Assembly (NCBI GenBank): GCA_030642405.1
Contig: DAOWNV010000011.1
Span: 1 to 20,265, forward strand
Source of the DNA: Desulfosarcina sp.
GTDB lineage: Bacteria; Desulfobacterota; Desulfobacteria; Desulfobacterales; Desulfosarcinaceae
Length of the DNA stretch: 20,265 nucleotides
Direction: 5' to 3'
This document shows, one piece after another, positions 1 to 7,945 of this stretch (within the stretch, counting starts at the first letter, position 1; each line of letters opens with the position of its first letter). The notes beneath the pieces were generated by a model. The model saw only the letters and a list, made by a program, of their open reading frames with translations, had not been told where the DNA came from and did not search any database. Position numbers and translations under genes: made by a program.

Positions 1-72
1 ACTTCGTGGGCAATTCAAATAGTAATCCTTATCAATGTCGGAAATCACAGAGTTTTTGAATTGGGGAGCAGT

Positions 73-126
73 TTTATTTGTTCCAGACTGTTGCTCATCT
101 GGATAGCGACAGTCTGGAAAAATAAA
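73..126. terminator. Large inverted repeat just past the OmpA-like gene, possible terminator
   Basis: Bases 81-91 and 109-119 form a perfect 11-bp inverted repeat. Read as plus-strand RNA it extends inward through a U-G pair to 95/105, and outward, with G80 bulged, to 73/126. This is about 22 pairs around a 9-nt loop. The stop codon of the minus-strand OmpA-like gene lies at 129-131, so the structure sits directly in its 3' flank. TTTT follows on the plus strand, whereas the minus-strand side lacks a clear U tract. It may end a plus-strand transcript or act as a 3' stability hairpin for the minus-strand operon. No gene is supported in bases 1-128. Confidence 0.5.
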
Positions 127-128
127 TT

Positions 129-1406
129 TTAACGTGAAGTAAGCTTTATCTCGATGCGTCTATTTTTCCTGTAAGCTTCCGGTGTATTGGAAGAATCGAG
201 GGGATGAAATTTGCTGAACCCTGCAGCGGCCATATGTCTTTCAGCAATGCCCTGACCCGCGAGAAAACGAACCACCGATACGGCCCGAGCTGTAGATAGC
301 TCCCAGTTAGATGCAAAACGGCCCGAAGTGACCGGAACACGGTCCGTATGACCGTCGATTCTTAAAATCCAATCAATTTCTTTGGGGATCCTGCCTGCCA
401 GTTCATTCAGTGTAGCTGCCAGTTGGGAAAGGTGCCTGATACCTTCTTTTTCCAAAGTTGCGGAACCGGAAGAAAAAAGAAGTTCGGCCTGAAAAACAAA
501 ACGATCTCCTTCGATACGAATCAGGGGGTTGTCTCCAAGAACCGTCCTCAAACGACCGAAAAAATCCGAGCGGTATGATTCCAATTCGTTAACCCGCCGG
601 GCAAGAGCAAGATTCAGGCGTTTGCCCAGGTCTTTAATCCGTGTATTTTTGGTGTCGTTCTCGTTATTGACAAGATCCAATGCCCGGCTGACGGCTTCCA
701 ACCGCGCTTGTAAAACAGCGATGCTTTGATTTAATTGAGCAATTTGGGCGCGGGCGTCTGCAGACAAGTTCCGTTCTTCTTTAAGCGCTTTGTCTTGTTC
801 CCCAATCAGGGCCGTGAGCGCTTGAATGCGTATCTTTTTATCGGCGATGGTTTTTTGAGCGAGCAACGTTCTCTCTTGGGAATCTGCCAGACGGTCTTCC
901 AACGCTTTGGAACGATCCCGTAAAGAACCGATTTCCGTATTGCTGACCTGAAGATTGACTGCTAATCCGCTGATACGATTTTCCAGGTCCAGACGCAATT
1001 GACGGAGAGAGTTGATATCTTCATGCAAACTACCGATCAAAAGCAACTGCTGCTCAATCTCCGCCTTGTCCTGCCCGGCTGCTGTCTCCATCTCCTCAAC
1101 TTGACCGTAAAGCATTGTCCTGGTGTTTGTAAGGGCACTGATCACCAGAGACATTTCAGAAACATTGGCAGCCATTTCCCGGTTCTGTTGTTCTTCAAGT
1201 CCCAACTGAGTCGACAATTCATGGACCTTTTGCTGCAAAAGGGCAAGTTCACTCTCCTGCCCGGAAAGAACCTGGCTGAGCATAAATTGAACAACTGAAA
1301 AAATCAGAACGAGAAAAATGACCACCATAAGAAGTGCGCTGAGCGCATCCACATAACCTGGCCAGACATTAAATTCACGATGAGGACGTTTGGCAATGGT
1401 AGACAT
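129..1406 (-). CDS. OmpA/MotB-type peptidoglycan-binding protein with long coiled coil (stator-like B subunit)
   Basis: A 425-residue inner-membrane protein. A short cytoplasmic N-terminus leads into one membrane segment (about 22-43). It is preceded by WPGYVD, whose Asp20 sits where MotB-type stators carry their ion-binding Asp. Residues about 45-285 are a Gln/Glu/Leu/Arg-rich coiled coil. About 295-425 is an OmpA-like peptidoglycan-binding domain with DGHTD (351-355), the MotB-like SNWELSTARA (366-375) and NRRIEI (415-420). The ATG at 1406 is preferred to the upstream one at 1502: it has AGGA a few bases before it and avoids overlapping the MotA-like gene, leaving a 20-nt gap. It presumably partners that gene as an ion-driven complex pushing on the cell wall. 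The overall plan resembles the MotB-like 'peptidoglycan-binding protein' of many Alphaproteobacteria, whose role is unsettled. Flagellar MotB is less likely because of the long coiled coil and absence of flagellar neighbours. Confidence 0.88.
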   Translation of the reverse strand: MSTIAKRPHREFNVWPGYVDALSALLMVVIFLVLIFSVVQFMLSQVLSGQESELALLQQKVHELSTQLGLEEQQNREMAANVSEMSLVISALTNTRTMLYGQVEEMETAAGQDKAEIEQQLLLIGSLHEDINSLRQLRLDLENRISGLAVNLQVSNTEIGSLRDRSKALEDRLADSQERTLLAQKTIADKKIRIQALTALIGEQDKALKEERNLSADARAQIAQLNQSIAVLQARLEAVSRALDLVNNENDTKNTRIKDLGKRLNLALARRVNELESYRSDFFGRLRTVLGDNPLIRIEGDRFVFQAELLFSSGSATLEKEGIRHLSQLAATLNELAGRIPKEIDWILRIDGHTDRVPVTSGRFASNWELSTARAVSVVRFLAGQGIAERHMAAAGFSKFHPLDSSNTPEAYRKNRRIEIKLTSR

Positions 1407-1426
1407 TTTTTTTCCTGGAAAAACGG

Positions 1427-2323
1427 CTAAGGATTGGAAGCTTTCATTACAGAAACCGCTCTCTTGCCGGTTGAACCACCCTGTGCAGGATGATCGAAAC
1501 AAAGTCGTGCTACCATTTTGTTGCTTTCCCGCAATGCTTTGTTCATTTGGACCAATTGGCTGGTGATCTCCGGCGATTCCATGGTGGGGTGCCGGGTCTT
1601 AGTATTATTCTCCTGCCCTTCAGCTGCATCAATCAGTTGGGTGACACCTGACAACCACTCCTCCAGATCATTAAAAAAACGGTTTTGCGCATGACCTGCC
1701 TGAAGATCGATAAACCCCAATACTAACGATCCACCAAGACCGAAAAGAGAAGAACTGAAAGCAGTCCCCATACCACTTAAAGGTCCCTGTAAACCCAGTT
1801 TAAGGTTCTCGAACACTGCTGTGAAGTCATGCCTGGCTACCTCCAAACCATCAATTACGTGCCAAACCGAAGAGATGGTTCCCAGCAAGCCCCAAAAGGT
1901 CCCCAAAAGACCAAGAAATACCAGAAGCCCAATCATATACCGGGAAACTTCACGGGATTCTTCCAGCCTGCCCCGAATCCCATCTAAAACCGTACTCATG
2001 GAAAAAGCCGACAGAGAGAAACGATCCCGTTTCAATCCCTCCAACTGTTTGGCCAGCGGTTTCATCAGGTGGGTAGGATCGGCAACTGAAATCCCTGCGT
2101 TTCCCGTTCGAAACATTTTAATCCAATGAAGCTCCGGTTCCAGCGCGAAAACCTGGCGGACGTTAATACCGATACCGGTAACCAATGCAGCCAGAATCAA
2201 GAGATTAAAACCCCAGTTTGCCATAAACGCTTCTTTTAGTGGCTTGAACATCAGCAGGCAAATAAAACAGACGATCACCAGGTAGAGGGCCATCCAAAAA
2301 AGGTTGTGTCGAGTACGGCTCAT
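1427..2323 (-). CDS. MotA/TolQ/ExbB-family proton-channel protein (stator-like A subunit)
   Basis: A 298-residue membrane protein with four likely helices (about 8-27, 37-55, 130-152 and 188-206). The family core lies in the last two: FLGLLGTFWGLLGT (136-149) and GMGTAFSSSLFGLGGSLVLG (184-203). It is followed by FIDLQAGHAQNRF and a cytoplasmic tail. In MotA/TolQ/ExbB proteins these helices line the ion path around the partner's single helix. The start has AAGGAAAG about 8 nt upstream. It precedes the OmpA/MotB-like gene by 20 nt, so the two are almost surely co-transcribed as one complex. No flagellar, Tol-Pal or TonB genes are nearby. The ZorA of Zorya anti-phage systems is a distant relative, but the expected ZorC/ZorD partners are not visible; the left edge cuts off what follows the pair. 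Confidence 0.88.
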   Translation of the reverse strand: MSRTRHNLFWMALYLVIVCFICLLMFKPLKEAFMANWGFNLLILAALVTGIGINVRQVFALEPELHWIKMFRTGNAGISVADPTHLMKPLAKQLEGLKRDRFSLSAFSMSTVLDGIRGRLEESREVSRYMIGLLVFLGLLGTFWGLLGTISSVWHVIDGLEVARHDFTAVFENLKLGLQGPLSGMGTAFSSSLFGLGGSLVLGFIDLQAGHAQNRFFNDLEEWLSGVTQLIDAAEGQENNTKTRHPTMESPEITSQLVQMNKALRESNKMVARLCFDHPAQGGSTGKRAVSVMKASNP

Positions 2324-2741
2324 TATACTTTCCTTTTGCTACCTGTATATTTTTTCATACACGCAAAATTGGTTCAAAGGTTCATCTTCCAGTTGGAAAA
2401 CGATATTTCAAAGCTTATGCCAAGCTGAATTATTTTGTTTTTCCTTTTATTTCAATCCATTGAAGAACAGTTGAAATTTGAACCGGCAAGGATTTGACGA
2501 AAATGTGTCAGAAAAGCGTTGTTTTTCCACCGTTTCGGTGCCTGCAATTTCGTTGAAAATCATCAACTTGACACAGGTAGGGAGTATGGATGAAGGCCCA
2601 AAAACGAAATTTTTTACTAAAACATCAAGTATGGTTCAGGCAAGAAAGTTGCAGGTGCTGTTACCACATGTACGAAAAAAAACATGGGATGCCGGTAGGA
2701 GGAAGGTCAGGGTTTTCTATTAGGTTGGAGGGTTGCTTTAA
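2324..2741. other. 418-bp intergenic region between divergent genes
   Basis: This separates the minus-strand stator-like operon from the plus-strand small secreted protein, so it should carry both promoters. I found no convincing -35/-10 pair on either strand. TTGACA at 2568-2573 has no good -10 partner. An 81-codon open frame at 2478-2723 has no ribosome site or recognisable product and is not called. Bases 2505-2574 can fold into a closed structure, described among the findings. Confidence 0.6.
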
Positions 2742-3083
2742 ATGAAAGGGAAAATTATTGCTGTTTGTCTGATTGTGCTCTCTTTTTCAGCGCAGTTTTC
2801 CTTTGCAACGGAAGCGGCAGTCGTTCCAGCTTACGCCTATGTGTCCATGCAGAAATCATCAATTCAGGCTTATAACGCCTATATAAATAACCAGAATCGT
2901 GTAGCAGCAAGAAAACTGCTCCAATCAGACAAAGTCTTCCTTTCGCCAAAAGATATCAGGGTTGAAATTGTAAAGGTCGACCGGAACCTTGCAAAAGTCA
3001 AAATGAGCAGACTGGACGAAAATGCTAAGCCGGTCACATTGTTTTTCTGGACGATTGCAGATCAGCTAAAATCGTTTCCGTAA
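2742..3083 (+). CDS. Small secreted protein of unknown function
   Basis: 113 residues with a clear Sec signal peptide: MKGK, a hydrophobic run (about 5-20), and a likely cut near FSFA-TEAA (residues 20-23). The mature part, about 90 residues, has no family I recognise. It contains an Ala/Tyr/Asn-rich stretch (SIQAYNAYINNQNRVAARKL), then a beta-like pattern, KDIRVEIVKVDRNLAKVKMSRL. It lacks cysteines in the mature part and has no lipobox, so it is probably soluble in the periplasm or exported. GGAGGG lies about 9 nt before the ATG, supporting translation from this start. The gene stands alone, converging on minE with a 61-nt gap and no strong hairpin between them. That it is coding is well supported by signal peptide plus ribosome site; its function is unknown. 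Confidence 0.75.
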   Translation: MKGKIIAVCLIVLSFSAQFSFATEAAVVPAYAYVSMQKSSIQAYNAYINNQNRVAARKLLQSDKVFLSPKDIRVEIVKVDRNLAKVKMSRLDENAKPVTLFFWTIADQLKSFP

Positions 3084-3144
3084 GGACAACAGTGTAACAA
3101 TGGATCATTGCATCCGAAAATGCGAAGTTATCTTTGCGCGAACC

Positions 3145-3420
3145 CTAAGCGACCCGTCGCCTGGCTTTTGCCGAAATAATAGGTGTATTGAACATCAAAG
3201 CCGACAAATCGTCGTCTCGCTGAATATCGAGTTTCAACTGGTCCTTGTCGATGACAAAGTATCGTGAAATCACAGAGACAATTTCGTTTTGCATCTCTTT
3301 CAACATGTCATCGGAGACTTCAAGCCGGTCGTAGACCAATGCAAACTGCAATCTTTTTTTAGCCGTCTCCCTGCTCCCATTTTTACTACTAAAGAGCTTT
3401 TTCATAAAATCTATCATCAT
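3145..3420 (-). CDS. minE: MinE, cell-division topological specificity factor
   Basis: 91 residues, the usual MinE size. MinE stimulates the MinD ATPase and drives the Min oscillation that keeps the division septum at mid-cell. The N-terminal MIDFMKKLF matches the membrane-targeting helix. SRETAKKRLQFALVYDR (about 16-32) is the MinD-binding segment, followed by the topological-specificity domain (EIVSVISRYFVIDKDQLKLD). The ATG at 3420 has AGGA about 8 nt upstream; ATG 3417 and ATG 3405 are alternatives. An open frame extends upstream into minD, but that N-terminus matches no MinE. It follows the minD stop by 10 nt, so the two are co-transcribed and probably translationally linked. Confidence 0.93.
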   Translation of the reverse strand: MMIDFMKKLFSSKNGSRETAKKRLQFALVYDRLEVSDDMLKEMQNEIVSVISRYFVIDKDQLKLDIQRDDDLSALMFNTPIISAKARRRVA

Positions 3421-3430
3421 GTTTTTATTC

Positions 3431-4231
3431 CTATTTACCAAATCCGATCTTAGACCCAATCTTTTTCCAAAACGATTTGGAAACACCAGGTTCTTCTATG
3501 GGCAGATCGGGTTGGCCATTCAACCGCATGGCAATCCGCCGGAACGCTTCCCCGGCCTTCGATCCTTCCTGCATGATCAGGGGAACTCCGCTATTGGTGG
3601 AAATGACCACCTGCTCATCCGCTTCCACCAATCCCACCAAATCAATAGACAATACATCCACCACATCCTGATGACTGAGCATCTCGCCTCTTTCCACCAT
3701 GGAAGGAACGATTCGGTTTACAAGCAATTTGGGGGTAATCTGCTTGGCGTACAATAATCCGATCACCCGATCAGCATCCCGAACAGATGACACCTCCGGA
3801 GTACAGATCACAACGGCTTCATCCGCTGCTGCAACAGCGTTTTCGAATCCCCTTTCGATTCCGGCCGGGCAATCCATGAGGGTAAAATCAAACTCTTTCC
3901 GAAATGTTTTGGATATGCGGATCATATCATTTGGCGATACCGCATCCTTGTTGTCGCTCTGGGATGCCGGAATCAAGAAAAGAGTATCGATCTTTCGGCT
4001 TTTTATGGCCGCCTGGCGCAGTTTGCATTTGCCTTTGACCACATCCACGATATTAAACACCACACGGTTCTCAAGTCCCATGACCACATCGAGATTCCGG
4101 AGCCCGATGTCCATGTCCACCACAACCACCTTTTTCCCATCCATCGCCAGAGCAGCTCCAATGGAAGCTGTGGCAGTGGTCTTGCCGACGCCGCCTTTGC
4201 CTGACGATATGACAATAATTTTTCCTTCCAT
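3431..4231 (-). CDS. minD: MinD, septum-site determining ATPase
   Basis: 266 residues, full length for MinD. This membrane-cycling ATPase recruits MinC to block FtsZ rings near the poles and is displaced by MinE. The deviant Walker A motif, GKGGVGKTT (10-18), is near the N-terminus. The switch region MDIGLRNLDVVMG (about 40-52) and MDCPAG (119-124) are intact. The C-terminus KSFWKKIGSKIGFGK is a basic amphipathic membrane-targeting helix. GAGGTGAT lies about 5 nt before the ATG. Promoter and start are well defined. No minC lies in front of it: the next upstream gene is the divergent rmlB, so MinC, if present, must be encoded elsewhere. Confidence 0.95.
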   Translation of the reverse strand: MEGKIIVISSGKGGVGKTTATASIGAALAMDGKKVVVVDMDIGLRNLDVVMGLENRVVFNIVDVVKGKCKLRQAAIKSRKIDTLFLIPASQSDNKDAVSPNDMIRISKTFRKEFDFTLMDCPAGIERGFENAVAAADEAVVICTPEVSSVRDADRVIGLLYAKQITPKLLVNRIVPSMVERGEMLSHQDVVDVLSIDLVGLVEADEQVVISTNSGVPLIMQEGSKAGEAFRRIAMRLNGQPDLPIEEPGVSKSFWKKIGSKIGFGK

Positions 4232-4281
4232 GGATCACCTCTGTCTGTTGCATTATTAATGAATAATTTAGCTTTGAGGGC

Positions 4282-4311
4282 ATCATACTGAAAACATATA
4301 TTGTGTGTCAA
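4282..4311 (-). promoter_or_regulatory. Sigma70-type promoter for minDE
   Basis: Read on the minus strand: TTGACA (4306-4311), an 18-bp spacer, then TATGAT (4282-4287). The -35 matches consensus 6/6 and the -10 5/6. Transcription would begin near 4275, giving a leader of about 44 nt. That leader includes a small inverted repeat (ATTATT 4252-4257, AATAAT 4262-4267). Confidence 0.75.
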
Positions 4312-4451
4312 GCATGAAAAACATCAATATGTAGTATCTGCAACCCAAAAAACGGTTATTGACAGGTTGTATAAATATTGCTACCCCTTACAAAATCACC
4401 CACTAAGAAAATATACACTACGCGATACAAATGGAAAGCAACAGAGATACA

Positions 4452-5531
4452 ATGCCCAAGATCAACACTCTCCTTGTCACCGGCGGCGCCGGATTCATCG
4501 GTGCCAACTTTATTCATACCTGGTTGAAAAACTGCGAAGGAAATTTGGTCAATTTGGACAAATTGACCTATGCCGGAAATCTCGAAAGCCTTTCATCCGT
4601 TGCCCGGCATCCTCGACATACCTTTATCAAGGGTGATATCGGAGACCGGGGTCTGTTGGAAAATATATTAACAGAATACCGACCGGATGCCATTGTCAAC
4701 TTTGCGGCCGAAAGCCATGTTGACCGTTCCATTTCGGCACCGGATGACTTTATTCAGACCAACGTCGTCGGCACCTTCAATCTGTTGGAATCATCGCTTG
4801 CATACTGGAAAGGACTTTCGCCCGATCGCCGGGTCGCACTTCGCTTTTTACATGTATCAACAGACGAAGTCTACGGATCATTGAACAAAGAAGATCCGGG
4901 ATTTTCAGAAACGACACCCTATTCGCCCAATAGCCCTTATTCCGCATCCAAGGCGTCTTCGGACCATTTGGTGAGAGCCTATCACCATACCTATGGGTTG
5001 CCGACCTTGACCACCAACTGTTCCAATAATTACGGCCCCTATCAGTTCCCTGAAAAACTGATTCCCCTGGTCATCGATCATGCCTTGACCGGAAAACCCA
5101 TACCCATTTATGGGGACGGATCCAATATTCGGGATTGGCTGTATGTAGAGGACCATTGCCGGGCCATCATCGCCGTTCTCGACAAAGGCACACCCGGAGA
5201 AGTTTACAACATCGGCGGAAACAGCGAAAAAACCAACCTGAACATCGTACGAACCATCTGTACGATCATGGACGAGCTGACGCCATTGGAAGATAACCGC
5301 TGCCATGACACTCTGATTACTTTTGTTAAAGATAGACCCGGCCATGATCAGCGCTATGCCATTGATGCAACTAAAATTAAAAAAGAAATTGGGTGGGCAC
5401 CCATAGAGACATTCGAAACTGGAATCAGTAAAACCATTGGGTGGTATCTGAACCATGCTCAATGGGTGAAAAACGTAAAAGACGGTGACTACCAGAACTG
5501 GATGGAAACCAACTACGACAAGCGAAAGTGA
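4452..5531 (+). CDS. rfbB: dTDP-glucose 4,6-dehydratase (RmlB/RfbB)
   Basis: 359 residues from ATG 4452; ATG 4431 in the same frame adds 7. It is the second step of dTDP-L-rhamnose synthesis, converting dTDP-glucose to dTDP-4-keto-6-deoxyglucose with bound NAD+. It is an extended short-chain dehydrogenase: GGAGFIG (11-17) binds NAD, STDEVYG holds the catalytic Thr-Asp-Glu (137-139), and YSASK (163-167) the catalytic Tyr and Lys. [13 protein letters not shown] and the C-terminal nucleotide-binding region are intact. The second ATG is preferred because AGAGA precedes it and the family N-terminus begins close to the Rossmann strand; neither start has a strong ribosome site. It is the first gene of rmlBACD. 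Confidence 0.95.
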   Translation: MPKINTLLVTGGAGFIGANFIHTWLKNCEGNLVNLDKLTYAGNLESLSSVARHPRHTFIKGDIGDRGLLENILTEYRPDAIVNFAAESHVDRSISAPDDFIQTNVVGTFNLLESSLAYWKGLSPDRRVALRFLHVSTDEVYGSLNKEDPGFSETTPYSPNSPYSASKASSDHLVRAYHHTYGLPTLTTNCSNNYGPYQFPEKLIPLVIDHALTGKPIPIYGDGSNIRDWLYVEDHCRAIIAVLDKGTPGEVYNIGGNSEKTNLNIVRTICTIMDELTPLEDNRCHDTLITFVKDRPGHDQRYAIDATKIKKEIGWAPIETFETGISKTIGWYLNHAQWVKNVKDGDYQNWMETNYDKRK

Positions 5532-5533
5532 TT

Positions 5534-6490
5534 ATGCAAAGAAAAGGTATCATCCTGGCCGGCGGCAGCGGCACCCGGCTGTTTCCCCTTACCATCGCCA
5601 TCTCCAAACAACTACTACCTGTCTATGACAAACCGATGATCTACCACCCGCTGACCACGCTCATGCTGGCAGGTATTCGGGAAATCCTGATCATATCCAC
5701 CCCTGCGGACACCCCCAGGTTCGAGCAGTTGCTGGGAGATGGCCGCAAATGGGGAATCAACCTCTCCTATGCAGTACAAAAAAAACCGGAAGGGTTGGCC
5801 CAGGCTTTTATTATCGGCAGCGATTTTATCGGTTCGAACCCCAGCGCGCTGGTTCTGGGTGACAATATCTTCCATGGCCACAACCTCTCCAAACACCTGT
5901 CGGTAGCGAATCGAAAATCAGACGTGGCGACGGTCTTCGCGTACCAGGTCACCGACCCACAACGGTACGGCGTTGTCGCCTTTGACACAGACGGCAAAGT
6001 GGTGGACATCGAGGAGAAACCGGAGCACCCGAAATCGGATTTTGCCGTTACCGGCCTTTACTTTTACGACCATCAGGTGGTGGAGATAGCCAGGGACATC
6101 AAACCGTCTGCCCGTGGTGAACTGGAAATTACAGATGTCAACCAGCGCTACCTGAAGATGGGAAAACTGGAAGTTTCCCTCATGGGCAGAGGATATGCCT
6201 GGCTGGACACCGGAACCCATGCCTCCCTGCTCGAGGCTTCGCGTTTTGTGGAGATCCTGGAGCGCCGGCAGGGGCTCAAAATAGCCTGCCCCGAAGAGAT
6301 TGCCTGGCGGTCGGGCTTCATCTCCGACGAACAACTCGAAAAACTGGGCGACGCAATGAAGAAAAACGGGTACGGCCAGTACCTGTTGAGGATATTAAAC
6401 AAAAAAGCGAACCAATTCAATCAACCTGGTTTTGGTTTTCTTGAAAACCAAAGCTTGCCGGATGTAATTAACGGAGCAACTGAAGAGTAG
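5534..6490 (+). CDS. rfbA: Glucose-1-phosphate thymidylyltransferase (RmlA/RfbA)
   Basis: 318 residues from ATG 5534; GTG 5528, overlapping the rmlB stop, would add two. It is the first step of the pathway: dTTP plus glucose-1-phosphate gives dTDP-glucose and pyrophosphate, usually with feedback control by dTDP-rhamnose. [11 protein letters not shown] (8-18) is the nucleotidyltransferase signature. [16 protein letters not shown], the [11 protein letters not shown] metal/substrate motif, [20 protein letters not shown] and the WLDTGTH segment are all as in RmlA. It is about 25 residues longer than the usual ~293 because of a Gln/Asn-rich C-terminal tail of unknown purpose. It lies two bases after the rmlB stop. 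Confidence 0.95.
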   Translation: MQRKGIILAGGSGTRLFPLTIAISKQLLPVYDKPMIYHPLTTLMLAGIREILIISTPADTPRFEQLLGDGRKWGINLSYAVQKKPEGLAQAFIIGSDFIGSNPSALVLGDNIFHGHNLSKHLSVANRKSDVATVFAYQVTDPQRYGVVAFDTDGKVVDIEEKPEHPKSDFAVTGLYFYDHQVVEIARDIKPSARGELEITDVNQRYLKMGKLEVSLMGRGYAWLDTGTHASLLEASRFVEILERRQGLKIACPEEIAWRSGFISDEQLEKLGDAMKKNGYGQYLLRILNKKANQFNQPGFGFLENQSLPDVINGATEE

Positions 6491-6493
6491 GCC

Positions 6494-7039
6494 ATGAATA
6501 TCACTCCAACACAAATACCGGATGTTCTCATTGTTAAGCCGACCGTGTTCGGTGACGACAGGGGCTTTTTCTTCGAGAGTTTCAATGAGAAACGATTTAA
6601 GGAAAAAACGAAGATAGGTGCCACCTTCGTTCAGGACAACCATTCCAAATCGGCAAAAAATGTGCTTCGAGGCCTTCATTATCAGATCCGGCAGCCCCAA
6701 GGAAAACTGGTACGGGTGATTGCAGGGGAAGTCTTTGATGTGGTGGTTGATATTCGCAGATCATCGTCGACTTTCGGAAAGTGGGTGGGAGAACACCTTT
6801 CGGCGGAAAATAAACGGCAGCTATGGATCCCTGAAGGCTTTGCCCACGGTTTTCTGGTGGTCAGCGACGTAGCGGAATTTTTGTATAAAACCACGGACTA
6901 CTACGCACCGGAACATGAACGCTGCATTTGCTGGAACGATCCCGACCTGAATATCCGGTGGCCGATTGATGGCAGACCCCTGGTATCCGAGAAGGATGAA
7001 AATGGGAATACTTTTAAAAATGCCGAGGTTTTTTCATGA
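6494..7039 (+). CDS. rfbC: dTDP-4-dehydrorhamnose 3,5-epimerase (RmlC/RfbC)
   Basis: 181 residues, normal RmlC length. This cupin-fold cytosolic enzyme inverts C3 and C5 of dTDP-4-keto-6-deoxyglucose, the third step. Seen in the sequence: DDRGFFFE (21-28); QDNHSKS; RGLHYQ, whose His62 is the expected catalytic base; WIPEGFAHGF (111-120); LYKTTDYY with the conserved Tyr131; and Asp168 in SEKD, partner of the His. GAGTAGG lies about 3 nt upstream of the ATG. The 3' end overlaps the rmlD start as ATGA, indicating translational coupling. Confidence 0.95.
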   Translation: MNITPTQIPDVLIVKPTVFGDDRGFFFESFNEKRFKEKTKIGATFVQDNHSKSAKNVLRGLHYQIRQPQGKLVRVIAGEVFDVVVDIRRSSSTFGKWVGEHLSAENKRQLWIPEGFAHGFLVVSDVAEFLYKTTDYYAPEHERCICWNDPDLNIRWPIDGRPLVSEKDENGNTFKNAEVFS

Positions 7040-7908
7040 AAGTTCTGATCATAGGCGCCAAGGGACAGCTGGGAACGACACTGACACGGACCATTCCGTC
7101 ACCCCTCGTATCCGTTTCCCTTGACCTGCCGGAATTTGACATCACCGACACCCGGTCGGTTCAGAACATGGTTGAAAAGGAAAGACCGGACGTCATCGTC
7201 AATGCATCCGCCTATACCGATGTGGACCGATCGGAAGAGGAAGCCGACCCGGCATATCTTGTTAATGCAACCGGGCCTGGAAACCTTGCCCTGGCAGCCG
7301 GGCAAACGGGCTGCCGCGTTATCCACGTTTCCACCGACTACGTTTTCGACGGAACCGCCTGCACTCCCTATTCGCCGGATGCCCCCTGCACGCCCCTCGG
7401 CGTCTACGGCCAGTCCAAACGCCGGGGCGAAATCAACATTTCGAAAACCATCGATAATTTTGTGATTATCCGGACCTCCTGGCTTTACAGCCAATACGGA
7501 AACAACTTTGTTCTGACCATGCTTCGGTTGATGAACGAACGGGATGAGATCAAGGTCGTGGCTGATCAGGTAGGCTCCCCCACATGGGCGACGACGTTGT
7601 CCACGGCCATTTGGGCAGTGGTGAGAAAAACATCATTGAGAGGTGTTTACCATTGGTCCGATGCGGGAGTGACCAGTTGGTACGACTTTGCCGTTGCTAT
7701 CCAGGAAGAGGGCATCCAACTCGGTTTGATTGACCGGGAGATACCGATCCATCCCATCACTACCGCTGAGTTCCCGACAACGACCAAACGCCCTCCATAC
7801 AGTGCATTGAGTTGTCAAAAATCATGGTACGATCTTGAAGTGAATCCAGTGCAATGGCGCGTCGCTTTGAGGAAAATGATGATGGAGAAGAAGCAAGCAA
7901 GTAAGTAA
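7036..7908 (+). CDS. rfbD: dTDP-4-dehydrorhamnose reductase (RmlD/RfbD)
   Basis: 290 residues. It is the last step, NAD(P)H reduction to dTDP-L-rhamnose, the donor for rhamnose in O-antigen, capsule or other surface glycans. It is an extended short-chain dehydrogenase with GAKGQLG (7-13) for the cofactor, NASAYTDVD (56-64), STDYVFDG (99-106) and the catalytic YGQSK (Tyr124, Lys128). The C-terminus has the substrate-side TKRPPYSALSCQK motif. It overlaps rmlC by four bases and closes a complete rmlBACD set. The 37-nt gap to the converging caspase-like gene holds only weak inverted repeats, so termination here is not obvious. No glycosyltransferase follows, so the rhamnose user lies elsewhere. 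Confidence 0.95.
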   Translation: MKVLIIGAKGQLGTTLTRTIPSPLVSVSLDLPEFDITDTRSVQNMVEKERPDVIVNASAYTDVDRSEEEADPAYLVNATGPGNLALAAGQTGCRVIHVSTDYVFDGTACTPYSPDAPCTPLGVYGQSKRRGEINISKTIDNFVIIRTSWLYSQYGNNFVLTMLRLMNERDEIKVVADQVGSPTWATTLSTAIWAVVRKTSLRGVYHWSDAGVTSWYDFAVAIQEEGIQLGLIDREIPIHPITTAEFPTTTKRPPYSALSCQKSWYDLEVNPVQWRVALRKMMMEKKQASK

Positions 7909-7945
7909 AAGTTGACAATCCCCAACAGGCTTGATTGCACACAGC

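Noticed and set aside
11..63. 9-bp inverted repeat CAATTCAAA/TTTGAATTG with 35-nt loop
   Set aside because: A+T-rich, wide loop, no adjacent gene or U tract in view; chance is a sufficient explanation.
129..2323. Zorya anti-phage system (ZorAB)
   Set aside because: Both proteins are better matched by a non-defence stator-like pair, no ZorC/ZorD/ZorE gene is visible, and the MotA-like protein lacks the very long tail of ZorA. The left edge prevents full exclusion.
2478..2723. 81-codon plus-strand open frame in the 418-bp gap
   Set aside because: No ribosome site, no signal or domain pattern, composition unlike a protein, and it crosses the foldable 2505-2574 segment.
4359..4387. Promoter for rmlB at TTGACA 4359-4364
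   Set aside because: No acceptable -10 at 16-18 bp (TACCCC at 17), and TATAAA at 4370-4375 is too close and lacks its own -35.
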